64,000 nucleotides of DNA from Pseudomonadota bacterium (GTDB lineage: Bacteria; Pseudomonadota; Gammaproteobacteria; Pseudomonadales; Oceanobacteraceae): NCBI GenBank assembly GCA_030145845.1, contig JAIXHJ010000008.1, positions 124,001-188,000 on the forward strand, in the 5' to 3' direction. Numbering within the stretch: the stretch's first letter is position 1; each line of letters opens with the position of its first letter. The notes beneath the pieces were generated by a model. That model had not been told where the DNA came from, did no database searches, and worked only from the letters and a program-made list of their open reading frames with translations. Both the position numbers and the translations under genes were made by a program. Positions 1-8,968 of the stretch are shown piece after piece.

Positions 1-100
1 GACAGAGACGCTGCAGGACTGGAGTAAGGCTGACCGTAAAAAGCTGGCGGCGCTGACCTCGCGCCTGACGCTTGATCTGATTGCCAGTATGCAGGACTGA
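1..100 (+). CDS. C-terminal end of a possible MarR-like regulator (partial)
   Basis: The frame starting at base 2 is open from the window edge to a TGA at 98-100 and gives 32 residues ending in IASMQD. The segment TLQDWSKADRKKLAALTSRL resembles the last helix of MarR-type regulators, where a Trp-Ser-x-x-Asp-Arg stretch leads into the dimerisation helix. It runs convergently towards the MFS exporter at 133-1343, and a regulator beside such an exporter would be a common arrangement. Only the tail is visible, so the family is a guess. Confidence 0.35.
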   Translation, partial: TETLQDWSKADRKKLAALTSRLTLDLIASMQD

Positions 101-132
101 TCAGGTATGCGCTTTTGCTGCTGATGGCATGA

Positions 133-1343
133 TCAGGCGGCTGCGTTTTTCAGTGTCTGCCCGGATGCAATTCTGCCGGTGGTCACATACAGCAGCAGTG
201 CCAGTGCCGTCATCGCCGCTCCGACAAAGCCGGTGGAACTCCAGCCAAAACCGGCCGCCACCGCCATGCCGCTCAGCCAGGGCCCCATGGCGTTGGCGAT
301 ATTAAAGACGGAAGCACTGGACGCGGCGGCCAGCGTCTGTGCATCGGCAGCAATATCCATCAGGTGGGTCTGCAGCGCCGGTGAAATCGACACCATGGTG
401 CCGACCAGAAAACAGCCCAGCAGCATACTGGGCAGGGTATAGGTCAGCAGCGGATAAATCAGCAGTGCGATGGTGCCCCACAACAGTAACAGCCCCAGTG
501 AACGGAACTGCAGACGGTCGAACAGCCAGCCGCCGAATATATTGCCGCTGATGCCTCCCAGCCCGAAGGCCGCCAGTGCTACCGGAATCCACGACGGATC
601 GGCTTTGGCCTGATTAATTAACGTTGGCGCCTGATAACTGAAGGCGCAGAACATACCGGCAAAGCCGACTGAACCAATAATCATCGACATCCAGATGGCC
701 GGATTACGCACCGCTTTCAGTTCATTGAGCGGGTTATTGCGCTGTTCATCCGGGTTGTGCGGCAGATAAATAAAAATCATCAGCATGGTAAAAACCGCCA
801 GCCCGGACACCAGTGCAAACGTCGTGCGCCAGCCCGCTTCCTGTCCCAGCCAGGTGGCCAGCGGACTGCCGAACAGCATGGCGCTGGAAATGCCCAGCAT
901 CACCCGGCTGACAGCTTTTGCCCGTCCGTCCGGTGGCACCAGCGAAGCGGCGACCAGAGACATCACGCCAAAATAGGCACCGTGCGGCATGCCGGATATA
1001 AAACGGCTTAACATCATGGCGCCATAATCCGCGGCCAGTGCGCTGACCGCATTACCGACGGCAAAAAAGCCATCAGTAACAACAGCAGATGGCGGCGCTG
1101 CAGACGGGCGCCGAGCACGGCCAGAATCGGTGCGCCGACCATCACGCCAAGGGAATAGGCGCTGATAAAATGGCCCACCTCAAATTCACTGACATTCAGC
1201 GTGGCTGACATTTCCGGCATCAGCCCCATCGGTGCGAATTCACAGATACCAATGGCAAAACTGCCCAGCGCCATGGAAAACTCAATCACCGAACGGGTGG
1301 CAAGGGATGGATAGCCGGTGGCAGGACCGGTGGTGACAGACAT
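133..1343 (-). pseudogene. MFS exporter (DHA1/AraJ-YdhP type), interrupted by one frameshift
   Basis: Two reading frames together make one MFS protein. 1014-1343 encodes the first transmembrane segments, with the family stretch GICEFAPMGLMPEMSA near residue 32, and 133-1017 encodes the rest from MMLSRFISGMPHGAYFGV to the end. The frames join if one base is added to the A6 run at 1063-1068 (T6 in the coding sense): the natural reading there is MAFFAVGNAVSALAADYGAM. The repaired protein would have about 403 residues, normal for a 12-helix DHA1 drug or sugar exporter. The break may be a real inactivating or phase-variable deletion or a homopolymer sequencing error. The start has a sensible upstream region. 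Substrate unknown. Confidence 0.8.
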
Positions 1344-1360
1344 GAAAAACTCCGTGACGG

Positions 1361-1378
1361 AACAGGCTCAAGCCTGTT
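1361..1378. promoter_or_regulatory. 8-bp perfect inverted repeat upstream of the MFS exporter
   Basis: AACAGGCT-CA-AGCCTGTT lies 18 to 35 bases upstream of the exporter start codon, where a repressor operator would sit. It could bind the regulator whose tail is seen at the window edge; this is inference from position only. The stem could also act as a short hairpin in the 5' leader. Confidence 0.35.
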
Positions 1379-1471
1379 TTATAACAAAGTCGTTGTCAGC
1401 GGGATTGTCAGCGGGCGCAGGAAAACTGGCGTTTTTGCGCACAGGGAAAGTGGCAGAAACGTTATCCGGGA

Positions 1472-1505
1472 AATGACCAGGCCCGGACTGTCGGGCCTGG
1501 TCATT
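1472..1505 (-). terminator. Strong hairpin downstream of the OmpA-like lipoprotein gene
   Basis: A 14-bp perfect stem (AATGACCAGGCCCG and its complement) closes a 6-base loop 12 bases after the stop codon of the 1518-2183 gene. Read on the minus strand it is followed by only three T residues, so it may terminate weakly or mainly protect the mRNA 3' end. Confidence 0.5.
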
Positions 1506-1517
1506 CAGGCAGAGGAG

Positions 1518-2183
1518 TTAACTTTCAGCCGGCACCAGGGTGATTTCAACCCGGCGGTTCTGAGCTTTATTGGCCGCGCTGGTATTGGCAACCAGCGGCT
1601 GGGTTTCACCGAAGCCGACCGGCTCCAGACGCACCTGATTCACGCCCTGACTTTTCAGATAACCGGATACCGAGCTGGCACGCTCTTCAGACAGAGCCTG
1701 ATTATACGCCGCAGCACCGTCGCTGTCGGTATGGCCGGCAACAACGACCAGCGTCTTGTCATATTCCTTCAGCACAATGGCAACCGAATCCAGCACTTCG
1801 TAGAAATCGCTGGCAATGGCTGCACGACCGGAACCGAAAGTAATGTTACCCGGCATAATCAGGTTCACATTATTGCCCACGCGCTCAACACTCACGCCAC
1901 TGCCACGCAGTTTTTTGCGTAGTTCGGCTTCCTGGGAATCCATGTAGTAACCGATACCGCCACCAATGGCACCACCACCGGCCGCCGCCGCCAGAATGCG
2001 CTTATTACGGGTGCCACTTTTTTCATCTTTATTGGCCAGATACGCTGCGACGGCACCGACACTGGCACCAATGCCTGCGCCAATGGCGGTATTGGATGTT
2101 TTCTCTTCACCGGTATAGGCATCAAAGGTGGTACAGCCGGTTGCCATGACAGAAATGGCCGCCGCCAATGCGATGTATTTCAT
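1518..2183 (-). CDS. yiaD: OmpA-family outer-membrane lipoprotein, YiaD-like
   Basis: The 221-residue product begins with a short lipoprotein signal ending in MATGC, so Cys-17 is the likely lipidated residue. Residues about 33-80 are Gly/Ala-rich (GAGIGASVGAVAAYLA, AAAAGGGAIGGGIGYY), the glycine-zipper segment typical of YiaD and related proteins. The C-terminal half is an OmpA-like peptidoglycan-binding domain: FGSGRAAI, AGHTDSDG, NQALSEERA, GFGETQPL, and NRRVEI near the end. It should sit in the outer membrane and bind peptidoglycan. CTGGAG lies five bases before the ATG. Monocistronic, with a strong hairpin just after the stop. Family assignment is firm; the symbol is by similarity to E. 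coli YiaD. Confidence 0.88.
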   Translation of the reverse strand: MKYIALAAAISVMATGCTTFDAYTGEEKTSNTAIGAGIGASVGAVAAYLANKDEKSGTRNKRILAAAAGGGAIGGGIGYYMDSQEAELRKKLRGSGVSVERVGNNVNLIMPGNITFGSGRAAIASDFYEVLDSVAIVLKEYDKTLVVVAGHTDSDGAAAYNQALSEERASSVSGYLKSQGVNQVRLEPVGFGETQPLVANTSAANKAQNRRVEITLVPAES

Positions 2184-2658
2184 GTTAACTCCAGGGTTTT
2201 ACATAGTTGCCCGGCATTCTGCCATGCTTGTGTGACAGAATCCGGAACCAGGTCTCTGCCTGATTATCTGAGCAGGGTTAGAGCATGCGGGTGGCGGTTA
2301 GTTTCGTCTGCGGGACCCAGGATGGACGGGTGGCGGTTGCATCTGCAGGGTGATTGCGAATCAACCCCGGCGCAGTTATGAAGTGAAAATGGAAAAATGT
2401 CCCATTTTCTTCGCTGGTGATACCGCCACCGCTCTGAAGAGGAGCAAGGCTGCGGATTCTTTCAGGTTTAATTTTTATAAACAGTCATGCTGTTGGGCAG
2501 GAGTGGCATCTTTAATACGACGACTGTTTACCATGTATCAAAAGTATTTTTCAGTGTTGATAAACGCGCAGGTCTTAACCGGCAACAGGATGTACCTTGG
2601 ATGATTATGATCAGGGGCAGCCTGAACGGACGGCGGATGCCGCCCGCTGATTCCGTTC
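2184..2658. other. 475-base intergenic stretch with no convincing gene
   Basis: This separates the yiaD-like gene from the oxidoreductase gene; both are read leftwards. A short plus-strand open frame at 2350-2604 has no recognisable protein character and no clear ribosome binding site. The part next to 2183 must hold the lipoprotein promoter. I see no RNA motif or repeat. Confidence 0.5.
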
Positions 2659-4980
2659 TCAGCCAACCTGCTTCACCCGGATTCCCACTTCTTCATTCTT
2701 AAGCTCCACCGCAATACTTTTCGATGTCGGCGTATGACTGAATTCCCCGAGGGATTCCAGCGGTACCAGCGGGTTGGTTTCCGGGTAGTAGGCAGCAACA
2801 TTACCGGCCGGGATTTCATAGGGAATCAGACGGAAACCACTGATTTCCCGGACGGTGTCGTCGTCCCACAGGGAACGGACAGTGACCGGCTGTTCCGGGT
2901 CCAGCCCCAGACGCTGAATATCGGCAGCGTTAATAAATACCACGCGGCGGTCACCGCTGATGCCGCGGTAGCGGTCGTTAAGGCTGTAGATACTGGTGTT
3001 GTACTGATCGTGGGAGCGCAGGGTCTGCATAATCAGGCTGCGTTCGCTCAGCTGTGATGCGGCTTTGTCCGGCAGAATGCTGTCGGGTAAGGCGTGGCTG
3101 TGAATCACGGTGCGCTGACCAGGGGTCTGCCAGCGCCGGTCACGGGCAGAATTGCCGAGATAAAAACCGCCGGGGCGGGCAATTTTTTCGTTAAAATTTT
3201 CAAAGCCGGGAATCACGGCTTCAATATGGTCACGGATGCGGTCGTAGTCGGTAATCAGTGCCTGCCAGTCGAGCGGGAAATTCCCCAGCGTGGCGCTGGC
3301 AATGCCGGCAATAATGGCTGGCTCCGATTTCATTTCTTCCGTTAATGGCTGCAGCACACCACCGGAGGCATGCACCATGCTGAATGAATCTTCCACGGTC
3401 ACCCGCTGTGGCCCGGCGGCCTGCAGATCAATATCGGTACGGCCGAAACAGGGCAGAATCAGCGCATTTTTACCGACAATCAGGTGCGAGCGGTTGAGTT
3501 TGGTGCTCACCTGAACCGTCAGTTCGCAATTGGCCAGTGCTGCTTCGGTGGCGGCGCTGTCGGGCGTGGCGGAAGCAAAATTACCCCCCATGCCGATAAA
3601 CACTTTCGCTGTGCCATCACGCATGGCGCGGATGGCTTCCACCACCGAATGACCGGGCTGGCGTGGCGGTTCAAAACCAAAATGCTGCTGCAGGCGGTCA
3701 AGGAAGGCCGCGGCGGGTTTCTCATTAATCCCCATGGTGCGGTCACCCTGCACATTACTGTGGCCGCGGACCGGACAGGCGCCGGCGCCGGGCTTGCCGA
3801 TATTGCCACGCAGAGCGAGCAGGTTGACGATTTCATGGATGGTGGCAACTGAGTGTTTATGCTGGGTAATACCCATCGCCCAGGTACAGATCACGCTGTC
3901 GGCGCTGGCATAAATGCGGGCAATATTTTCAATCTCAGCACGGCTGATGCCGGACTGGTTAACAATTCTGTCCCAGCCGGTGTTTTCTGCCAGTGCCAGG
4001 TATTCATCCATACCGCTGGTGTGGGCCCTGATAAAGTCGTGGTCAAAGACCGCACGCCCCTGCTGCTGCGCGTCTTTTTCCAGCTCAATCAGCACTTTGA
4101 CCACACCCCGTACCAGCGCCATATCGCCGCCGATATTGGGGCGGAAGTAACTGTCACTGATGGTCTTCGAACCATTGGTCAGCATTTCCAGCGGTTCCTG
4201 CGGGTCCTGGAAACGTTCCAGACCGCGTTCTTTCAGCGTATTGAAGGTGAGAACTTTAGCACCGTTCTCTTTTGCTTCCCGCAGCGTTGACAGCATGCGC
4301 GGGTGATTGGTGCCGGGATTCTGGCCGAAAACAAAAATGGCGTCAGCATGGTTGAAATCTTCCATTACCACGGTGCCTTTACCGATACCGATGCTGCTGA
4401 TCAGACCGTAACCACTGGCTTCGTGACACATGTTGGAACAGTCGGGGAAATTATTGGTACCGAAGGCGCGGCCGAATAACTGATATAAAAACGCAGCTTC
4501 GTTACTGGTGCGGCCGGAGGTATAAAATTCGGCTTCATCGGCAGATGACAGGTTTTTCAGGGTGTCACCGATCAGGCGGAAGGCTTCCTGCCAGCTGACC
4601 GGTTGGTAATGATCGGTGGTGCGGTTGTAACGCATTGGCTGTGTCAGCCGGCCCTGATATTCGAGGTAATAATCGTTCTGTTGTTTCAGCCAGCTGACCG
4701 GGTAACGGGCAAAAAAACCGGCGTCCACCTGCTTTTTGGTGGCTTCCCAGTTTACCGCTTTGGCGCCGTTTTCACAGAAACGGAAACGTGCCGGGTCCTG
4801 CTTATCGCCCCAGGCGCAGCCGGGGCAGTCGAAGCCATCCTGCTGATTGGTTTTCAGCAGGCTTTTAATGTTGTGGATGCGGTTTTCACTCTTCATCCAG
4901 AAACGGGCAGTGCTTTTTAATGCACCCCAGCCACCGGCGGGGCCTTCATAAGGCGTAAAAACGGATTTTTCTTTACTCAT
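2659..4980 (-). CDS. ydeP: Molybdopterin oxidoreductase of the FdhF/YdeP family
   Basis: 773 residues, the usual length of the YdeP branch of formate-dehydrogenase-like molybdoenzymes. The N-terminus carries CPGCAWGD (about residues 53-60) and a later CENGAKAVNWEA, the family's reduced cysteine pattern in place of the classic four-cysteine iron-sulfur motif. The active-site region reads FPDCSNMCHEASGYGL near residue 180. Further bis-MGD binding stretches include VFGQNPGTNHPRM and GMGGNFASATPD; the C-terminal domain reads RSHDQYNTS and so on. Soluble, no signal peptide. The fdhD gene directly upstream overlaps it by four bases, and FdhD is the sulfurtransferase that matures such enzymes. The physiological substrate of the family is not settled; acid resistance has been linked to E. 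coli YdeP. Confidence 0.85.
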   Translation of the reverse strand: MSKEKSVFTPYEGPAGGWGALKSTARFWMKSENRIHNIKSLLKTNQQDGFDCPGCAWGDKQDPARFRFCENGAKAVNWEATKKQVDAGFFARYPVSWLKQQNDYYLEYQGRLTQPMRYNRTTDHYQPVSWQEAFRLIGDTLKNLSSADEAEFYTSGRTSNEAAFLYQLFGRAFGTNNFPDCSNMCHEASGYGLISSIGIGKGTVVMEDFNHADAIFVFGQNPGTNHPRMLSTLREAKENGAKVLTFNTLKERGLERFQDPQEPLEMLTNGSKTISDSYFRPNIGGDMALVRGVVKVLIELEKDAQQQGRAVFDHDFIRAHTSGMDEYLALAENTGWDRIVNQSGISRAEIENIARIYASADSVICTWAMGITQHKHSVATIHEIVNLLALRGNIGKPGAGACPVRGHSNVQGDRTMGINEKPAAAFLDRLQQHFGFEPPRQPGHSVVEAIRAMRDGTAKVFIGMGGNFASATPDSAATEAALANCELTVQVSTKLNRSHLIVGKNALILPCFGRTDIDLQAAGPQRVTVEDSFSMVHASGGVLQPLTEEMKSEPAIIAGIASATLGNFPLDWQALITDYDRIRDHIEAVIPGFENFNEKIARPGGFYLGNSARDRRWQTPGQRTVIHSHALPDSILPDKAASQLSERSLIMQTLRSHDQYNTSIYSLNDRYRGISGDRRVVFINAADIQRLGLDPEQPVTVRSLWDDDTVREISGFRLIPYEIPAGNVAAYYPETNPLVPLESLGEFSHTPTSKSIAVELKNEEVGIRVKQVG

Positions 4981-5858
4981 AAACAGGTTGCCTTCTGGCC
5001 GGTTAAATCGTTATCGCCGGCACTGCAATAAATGCGGGCGCTGTCGCTGCGCGGAATATGAATCAGACCGACGCCGTAATGTCTGGCCAGCTCAACCGCC
5101 AGGGTGCTGGGCGAGGAAAGATGCAGCAGTTGTGGCAGGCCGCTGCGTGCTGCCTTGATGACCAGTTCGGTACTGCAGCGGCTGCTCATCAGTACGGCAC
5201 ACTGTGACAGGTCAATATTCTGCTGCAGCGCCGCCCCGATCACTTTATCCAGTGCGTTATGGCGGCCGATATCTTCACGGCACAGCAGTGGCTGTAACTC
5301 CGCGTCGAGCAATAAGGCCGCATGCACAGCGCCGGCCTGCTGGCCCAGCTGCTGAAAATCACGCAGACGGTCACGCAGGTGCTGCAGCGCCGGATAATCC
5401 GGGGGGCTGCCGCCGCTCAGTGGCGTAATATCCGGCAATACCTGCTGTAACGATTCGCTGCCACACAGTCCGCAACCGGAAGCGCCGCGGCGGGCACTGC
5501 GCTGCTGCTTCAGAAAGCGTTTGAAACACTCAGGCTGCAGCTGAATATCCGCCAGCAGATGGTGCAGTGGATGGCCGGATTCGCTGATGCTCAGCGAGCG
5601 GATGTCGGCGACCGAGCGGATCAGGTCTTCGCTGAGAGCAAAGCCGGTGACAAAGTCGCGGATATCCAGCGGCGATACCATCATGACCGCATGGGTGACA
5701 CCGTTACAGCTGATGGTCAGCGGGGTTTCTTCAATCAGCAGGGTGCTGTCTGCGCGGTGAGCGGCGGCAGAATAATAAGAACAGGCGGCCGTGCCTGCCG
5801 GAGCTGTGCCTGCGGCAGGCAGTGGGGCCACTGCATCGGTCGTCTGAATGTCCGGCAT
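4977..5858 (-). CDS. fdhD: FdhD, sulfurtransferase for formate dehydrogenase-type molybdoenzymes
   Basis: FdhD passes sulfur from the IscS cysteine desulfurase to the molybdenum cofactor before it is inserted into FdhF-type enzymes. The 293-residue product has the redox-active loop ASGCGLCGSES (CxxC near residues 128-131), the EETPLTI and DIRDFVTGFALSEDLI segments, REDIGRHNALDKVIG and SSRCSTELVIKAAR, all family hallmarks. The first 30 residues (Ala/Pro-rich) are poorly conserved. The ATGA overlap with the downstream oxidoreductase shows translational coupling. A LysR-type box lies about 160 bases upstream. Confidence 0.95.
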   Translation of the reverse strand: MPDIQTTDAVAPLPAAGTAPAGTAACSYYSAAAHRADSTLLIEETPLTISCNGVTHAVMMVSPLDIRDFVTGFALSEDLIRSVADIRSLSISESGHPLHHLLADIQLQPECFKRFLKQQRSARRGASGCGLCGSESLQQVLPDITPLSGGSPPDYPALQHLRDRLRDFQQLGQQAGAVHAALLLDAELQPLLCREDIGRHNALDKVIGAALQQNIDLSQCAVLMSSRCSTELVIKAARSGLPQLLHLSSPSTLAVELARHYGVGLIHIPRSDSARIYCSAGDNDLTGQKATCL

Positions 5859-6017
5859 GGCGAGGGTCTGCTGTGTGCTGAGTATCGGTCGGCTCTGCGG
5901 CCGTTAGTGGTTCCGCTGACGCTGACGGAGGCAGTGCCCTGCGGTCAGGGTGAACAGAACTTAACCAACAGGATAGGGCTGGCGCCCGGGGGCGTCCAAT
6001 TGCCAGTGGTGATGTTG

Positions 6018-6036
6018 TGATAGATGTGGTCGATCA
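6018..6036. promoter_or_regulatory. LysR-type box upstream of fdhD
   Basis: TGATAGAT-N6-GATCA, that is TGAT-N11-ATCA, the T-N11-A dyad of LysR-type regulators. The same words with the same spacing recur at 6969-6987 just upstream of the lysR gene next door. Placement between the lysR stop and the fdhD start fits control of fdhD and the oxidoreductase gene. Confidence 0.55.
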
Positions 6037-6047
6037 CTTTGTGGCGG

Positions 6048-6947
6048 TCAGTGCTCAGCAGCCAGACGCTGCATCAGCGCCTGTACCAGCGCGTTATTAC
6101 GGTACTGACTGTGCTGACATACCAGCGCCAGAGCCGGTTGTGGCAGGGCGTCTTCCATTGGCAGCAGCTGCAGCCCGGTGGTGTTAACGGCATAGGGCGC
6201 CGGCAGCGGGATCAGGGTGCAGCAGAGGCCATTGTTGGTGGCTTCCAGCAGGTGTTCGACCGAGTCCGATTCCAGCACCGGTGACAGCTCGGTGCCTTTC
6301 AGCCGGGCGCTGCGTTCCAGCCCCTGGCGGAAGCGCATGGATTCACTCAGCAGGCCCAGCGGCAGCTCTGCCAGTCCGGCCCAGCTCATCTGCTCCGCGT
6401 CGCCAGGCTGCAGGGTGGTGGCAGGAAAATACGCCGGGTGATAGAGCAGCCCGACCTGAGGGGAACCCAGCGGCCACACCTGATAGCCGGCCAGCTCAGC
6501 CTGCGCCAGATAGGTCAGACCGATATCCAGCTGGTTGGCTTCCAGACCGGCGATGATCTGCTGTGAACTCAGTGCATGCAGCTGCAGCCGTACCTGCGGC
6601 GACTGATTGCGCAGCTGTTGCAGGGCCGGCATCAGGGCCACATGGCTGAGTGGCACCATGCCGATACGCAGGGTACCGACCAGCTCGCCGTGCAGGCGCC
6701 GGGCCTCCGTTTTCATGCCTTCAAACGCAGCCACGGCCTGATGTGCCCAGCTCAGCAGGCGTTCCCCCTCAGCAGTAAAACCCTCAAAGCGCTGACGGCG
6801 CAGGATCAGGGTGACACCCAGTTCTTCCTCCAGATTCTTCAGCCGCATCGACAGCGTGGGCTGGGTGACATGGCAGGCTGCGGCGGCACGGCCGAAATGA
6901 CGCTGCTGATCAAGGGCACAGAGAAACTGCAGCTGACGGATATCCAT
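6048..6947 (-). CDS. LysR-type transcriptional regulator next to fdhD
   Basis: 299 residues. The winged helix-turn-helix is at residues 1-60 (RQLQFLCALDQQRHFGRAAAACHVTQPTLSMRLKNLEEELG), followed by a linker helix and a periplasmic-binding-like effector domain (LRIGMVPLSHVALMPAL, LDIGLTYL, VGLLYHPAY, ESDSVEHLLEATNNGLCCTLIP). It is read in the same direction as fdhD and the YdeP-like gene but is separated from them by 189 bases holding a LysR box identical in plan to one in its own promoter. That pattern suggests it controls the fdhD operon and itself, and perhaps the divergent pirin. The effector is unknown. Confidence 0.9.
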   Translation of the reverse strand: MDIRQLQFLCALDQQRHFGRAAAACHVTQPTLSMRLKNLEEELGVTLILRRQRFEGFTAEGERLLSWAHQAVAAFEGMKTEARRLHGELVGTLRIGMVPLSHVALMPALQQLRNQSPQVRLQLHALSSQQIIAGLEANQLDIGLTYLAQAELAGYQVWPLGSPQVGLLYHPAYFPATTLQPGDAEQMSWAGLAELPLGLLSESMRFRQGLERSARLKGTELSPVLESDSVEHLLEATNNGLCCTLIPLPAPYAVNTTGLQLLPMEDALPQPALALVCQHSQYRNNALVQALMQRLAAEH

Positions 6948-6964
6948 AGCGGGAGGCCTGATAA

Positions 6965-7024
6965 CGATTGATAGATAAACCTGATCAAAATTACCACAGG
7001 CGGACCTCTCTGTTCTATCAATCG
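6965..7024. promoter_or_regulatory. LysR box and 11-bp inverted repeat between lysR and pirin genes
   Basis: The divergent promoter region holds TGATAGAT-N6-GATCA at 6969-6987 (same as 6018-6036). In addition CGATTGATAGA at 6965-6975 is repeated exactly in inverted orientation at 7014-7024, 49 bases away centre to centre. The right-hand copy has only a degenerate second half. This looks like a regulator-binding region serving both directions. Confidence 0.5.
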
Positions 7025-7103
7025 GGCGGCTTTATCCATTTTCCGTCTGACCCGCAGTGGTAGGATGCGGACTGGCAGAGTGACAGCAGAGAGACCGTGG
7101 CCG

Positions 7104-7793
7104 ATGCGTATTGTGAACGAAGAACAGATGGATATTTCCGGCTTTGGTGGCGTGCGCGAGCGGGTGCTGCTGCTTGACCGCAACACTTTCAGTCAGCGGA
7201 TTCCGGATGAGTGTTGGGATGGCTTCGGACACTGCGTCTATCTGGCCAATGCCTGGTTCCTGCCCGGAGGCGAAACCGGCATGCATTATCACGACGGCAT
7301 GGACATCGTCAGTGTGATCCCGCGTGGCCGCATTCTGCATCAGGGCAACAGCGGCAACGGTGCCTGGGTGAGTGCCGGTCAGGTGCAGCTGCAGCGTGAT
7401 GGCCAGCAGGGAATCCGCCATAACGAGAGCAATCCGTCGGCGGCGGTGCAGCCGATGATGCAGGTGTGGATAAAACCCGATCCGCAGCCAGCGCAGGCGC
7501 AATATCACATTGTGGATGTGCAGCCGTCCGGCCTGACCTGTGTATACGGCGGTGAATTGTTCAAGGCGGCGATGCGGGTGGATATTCTGCAGCTGCAGCC
7601 AGGCGAAGAGGCCGCTTTCCGTGGCGATGATTATCTGTTGTTTCTGTATCAGGGCAGCGCTCAGGTGACGGAAGCCGGCAGTATGGCGCCACTGCGCCGT
7701 GGTGATCTGGCGCGGCTGGGGGCTTTTCATATCCGCGCGGAGCAGGCGTTGGGGCTGATGCTGCTGCAGAAAACACCGGCTGAGCCACAATAA
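7104..7793 (+). CDS. Pirin-family cupin protein (YhaK-like)
   Basis: From the ATG at 7104 the product has 229 residues, beginning MRIVNEEQMDISGFGGV; an in-frame ATG 39 bases upstream would add an atypical leader, so I prefer 7104, which has a purine-rich AGAGAGA stretch about ten bases before it. The N-terminal cupin carries GGETGMHYHDGMDIVSVIPRG with the metal-ligand histidines of pirins and later IRHNESNP. The C-terminal cupin (residues about 150-229) is the shorter, degenerate half. Some pirins act as quercetin dioxygenases or redox sensors. It is divergent from the LysR gene and shares its promoter region. Biological role unknown. Confidence 0.8.
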   Translation: MRIVNEEQMDISGFGGVRERVLLLDRNTFSQRIPDECWDGFGHCVYLANAWFLPGGETGMHYHDGMDIVSVIPRGRILHQGNSGNGAWVSAGQVQLQRDGQQGIRHNESNPSAAVQPMMQVWIKPDPQPAQAQYHIVDVQPSGLTCVYGGELFKAAMRVDILQLQPGEEAAFRGDDYLLFLYQGSAQVTEAGSMAPLRRGDLARLGAFHIRAEQALGLMLLQKTPAEPQ

Positions 7794-7897
7794 TCTGGCT
7801 GACATGCACCCGGTATTCCGCGCTTATCCATGCAAGACTGACATGCTTATAACAATAACTCAGCGAATAACCAGCCCATCCGGGCGCGGGAGATCTT

Positions 7898-8761
7898 ATG
7901 CAGGACTTCAGCAATAAAGTAGCCGCCATTACCGGTGCCGGCTCCGGTATCGGCCGTGCACTGGCCCTGAATCTGGCCGCCCGGGGCTGCCATCTGTCCC
8001 TCAGTGATATTAACCGTGACGGACTGGATGAAACGCAGGCCCTGCTGGCGCCTTATCCGGTGAAAGTGACCACCACTCCGCTGGATGTCTCCGACCGTGA
8101 TGCCGTGTTTGCCTGGGCCGAACAGACCGCAGCCGATCATGGCCGCGTGAATCTGGTGTTCAACAACGCCGGGGTGGCACTGTCGGGCACGGTGGGTTCA
8201 TTGAGTGTGGAAGATTATCAGTGGATTATGGATATTAATTTTAACGGCGTGCTGTACGGCACCAAGGCTTTTCTGCCGCTGCTGGAACAGGCCGGCGAAG
8301 GACATATCGTGAATATTTCCAGTATTTTCGGCCTTGCCTCGCAGCCGCTGATGAGCGGCTATAACGCCAGTAAATTCGCCGTACGCGGACTGACCGAATC
8401 CCTGCGCCAGGATCTGGAAATCAGTGGCTCCTGTGTCAGCTGCAGTTGTGTGCATCCGGGCGGTATCAAAACGAATATCGCCAAATCTGCCCGTATGGAC
8501 GCCAGCTCAGAGGAAATTACCGGGCAGAATAAAGAAGAATCCACCCGTGAATTTGAAAAGCTGTTTATTACCACGCCCGATAAAGCAGCAAAAACTATTC
8601 TCAATGGCGTCAGCAAAAACAGCCGGCGGATACTGATCGGTCCGGATGCGCGTATCTTCGATCTGATTGTGCGGGTATTTCCGGCGGCTTATCAGCGCCT
8701 GTTTACCCGTGCGGTACAGTGGAGTGCAAAAAAGTCTGCAGCGCGGGCGAAAAATGCCTGA
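7898..8761 (+). CDS. Short-chain dehydrogenase/reductase (classical SDR)
   Basis: 287 residues. The Rossmann nucleotide-binding motif TGAGSGIGRA is at residues 13-22, NNAGV at about 89-93, the catalytic serine in NISSIFG (about 140) and the Tyr-Lys pair in YNASKFAVRG (about 153-157). An aspartate after beta-strand 2 (LSDINRDG) suggests NAD(H) preference. The C-terminal 80 residues extend beyond the core and are basic (SAKKSAARAKNA), as in SDRs annotated as acetoin or oxidoreductase-like. It stands alone between the pirin and thioesterase genes. Substrate not predictable. Confidence 0.88.
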   Translation: MQDFSNKVAAITGAGSGIGRALALNLAARGCHLSLSDINRDGLDETQALLAPYPVKVTTTPLDVSDRDAVFAWAEQTAADHGRVNLVFNNAGVALSGTVGSLSVEDYQWIMDINFNGVLYGTKAFLPLLEQAGEGHIVNISSIFGLASQPLMSGYNASKFAVRGLTESLRQDLEISGSCVSCSCVHPGGIKTNIAKSARMDASSEEITGQNKEESTREFEKLFITTPDKAAKTILNGVSKNSRRILIGPDARIFDLIVRVFPAAYQRLFTRAVQWSAKKSAARAKNA

Positions 8762-8968
8762 TGGCTGCTCAGCCTCTGCTTTGTGATAACTGAACGGCTC
8801 TGTTGCCGGTGTCTTCCGCACTGCCGCTGGCAGGATAACGCAGATGAGCCGGAACGCCGGCAATTGCCGCTTATATTCTGGTATGGAACAGTCAGTACAC
8901 CAATTCTATACAGATAACATCCTGATTCTCTGTTAAAACCAGACCGACAAATATTATAAGAGGTTGTT

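Noticed and set aside
2350-2604. 84-codon open frame between yiaD and the oxidoreductase gene
   Set aside because: No ribosome site, no recognisable composition or motif, and both neighbours run on the other strand.
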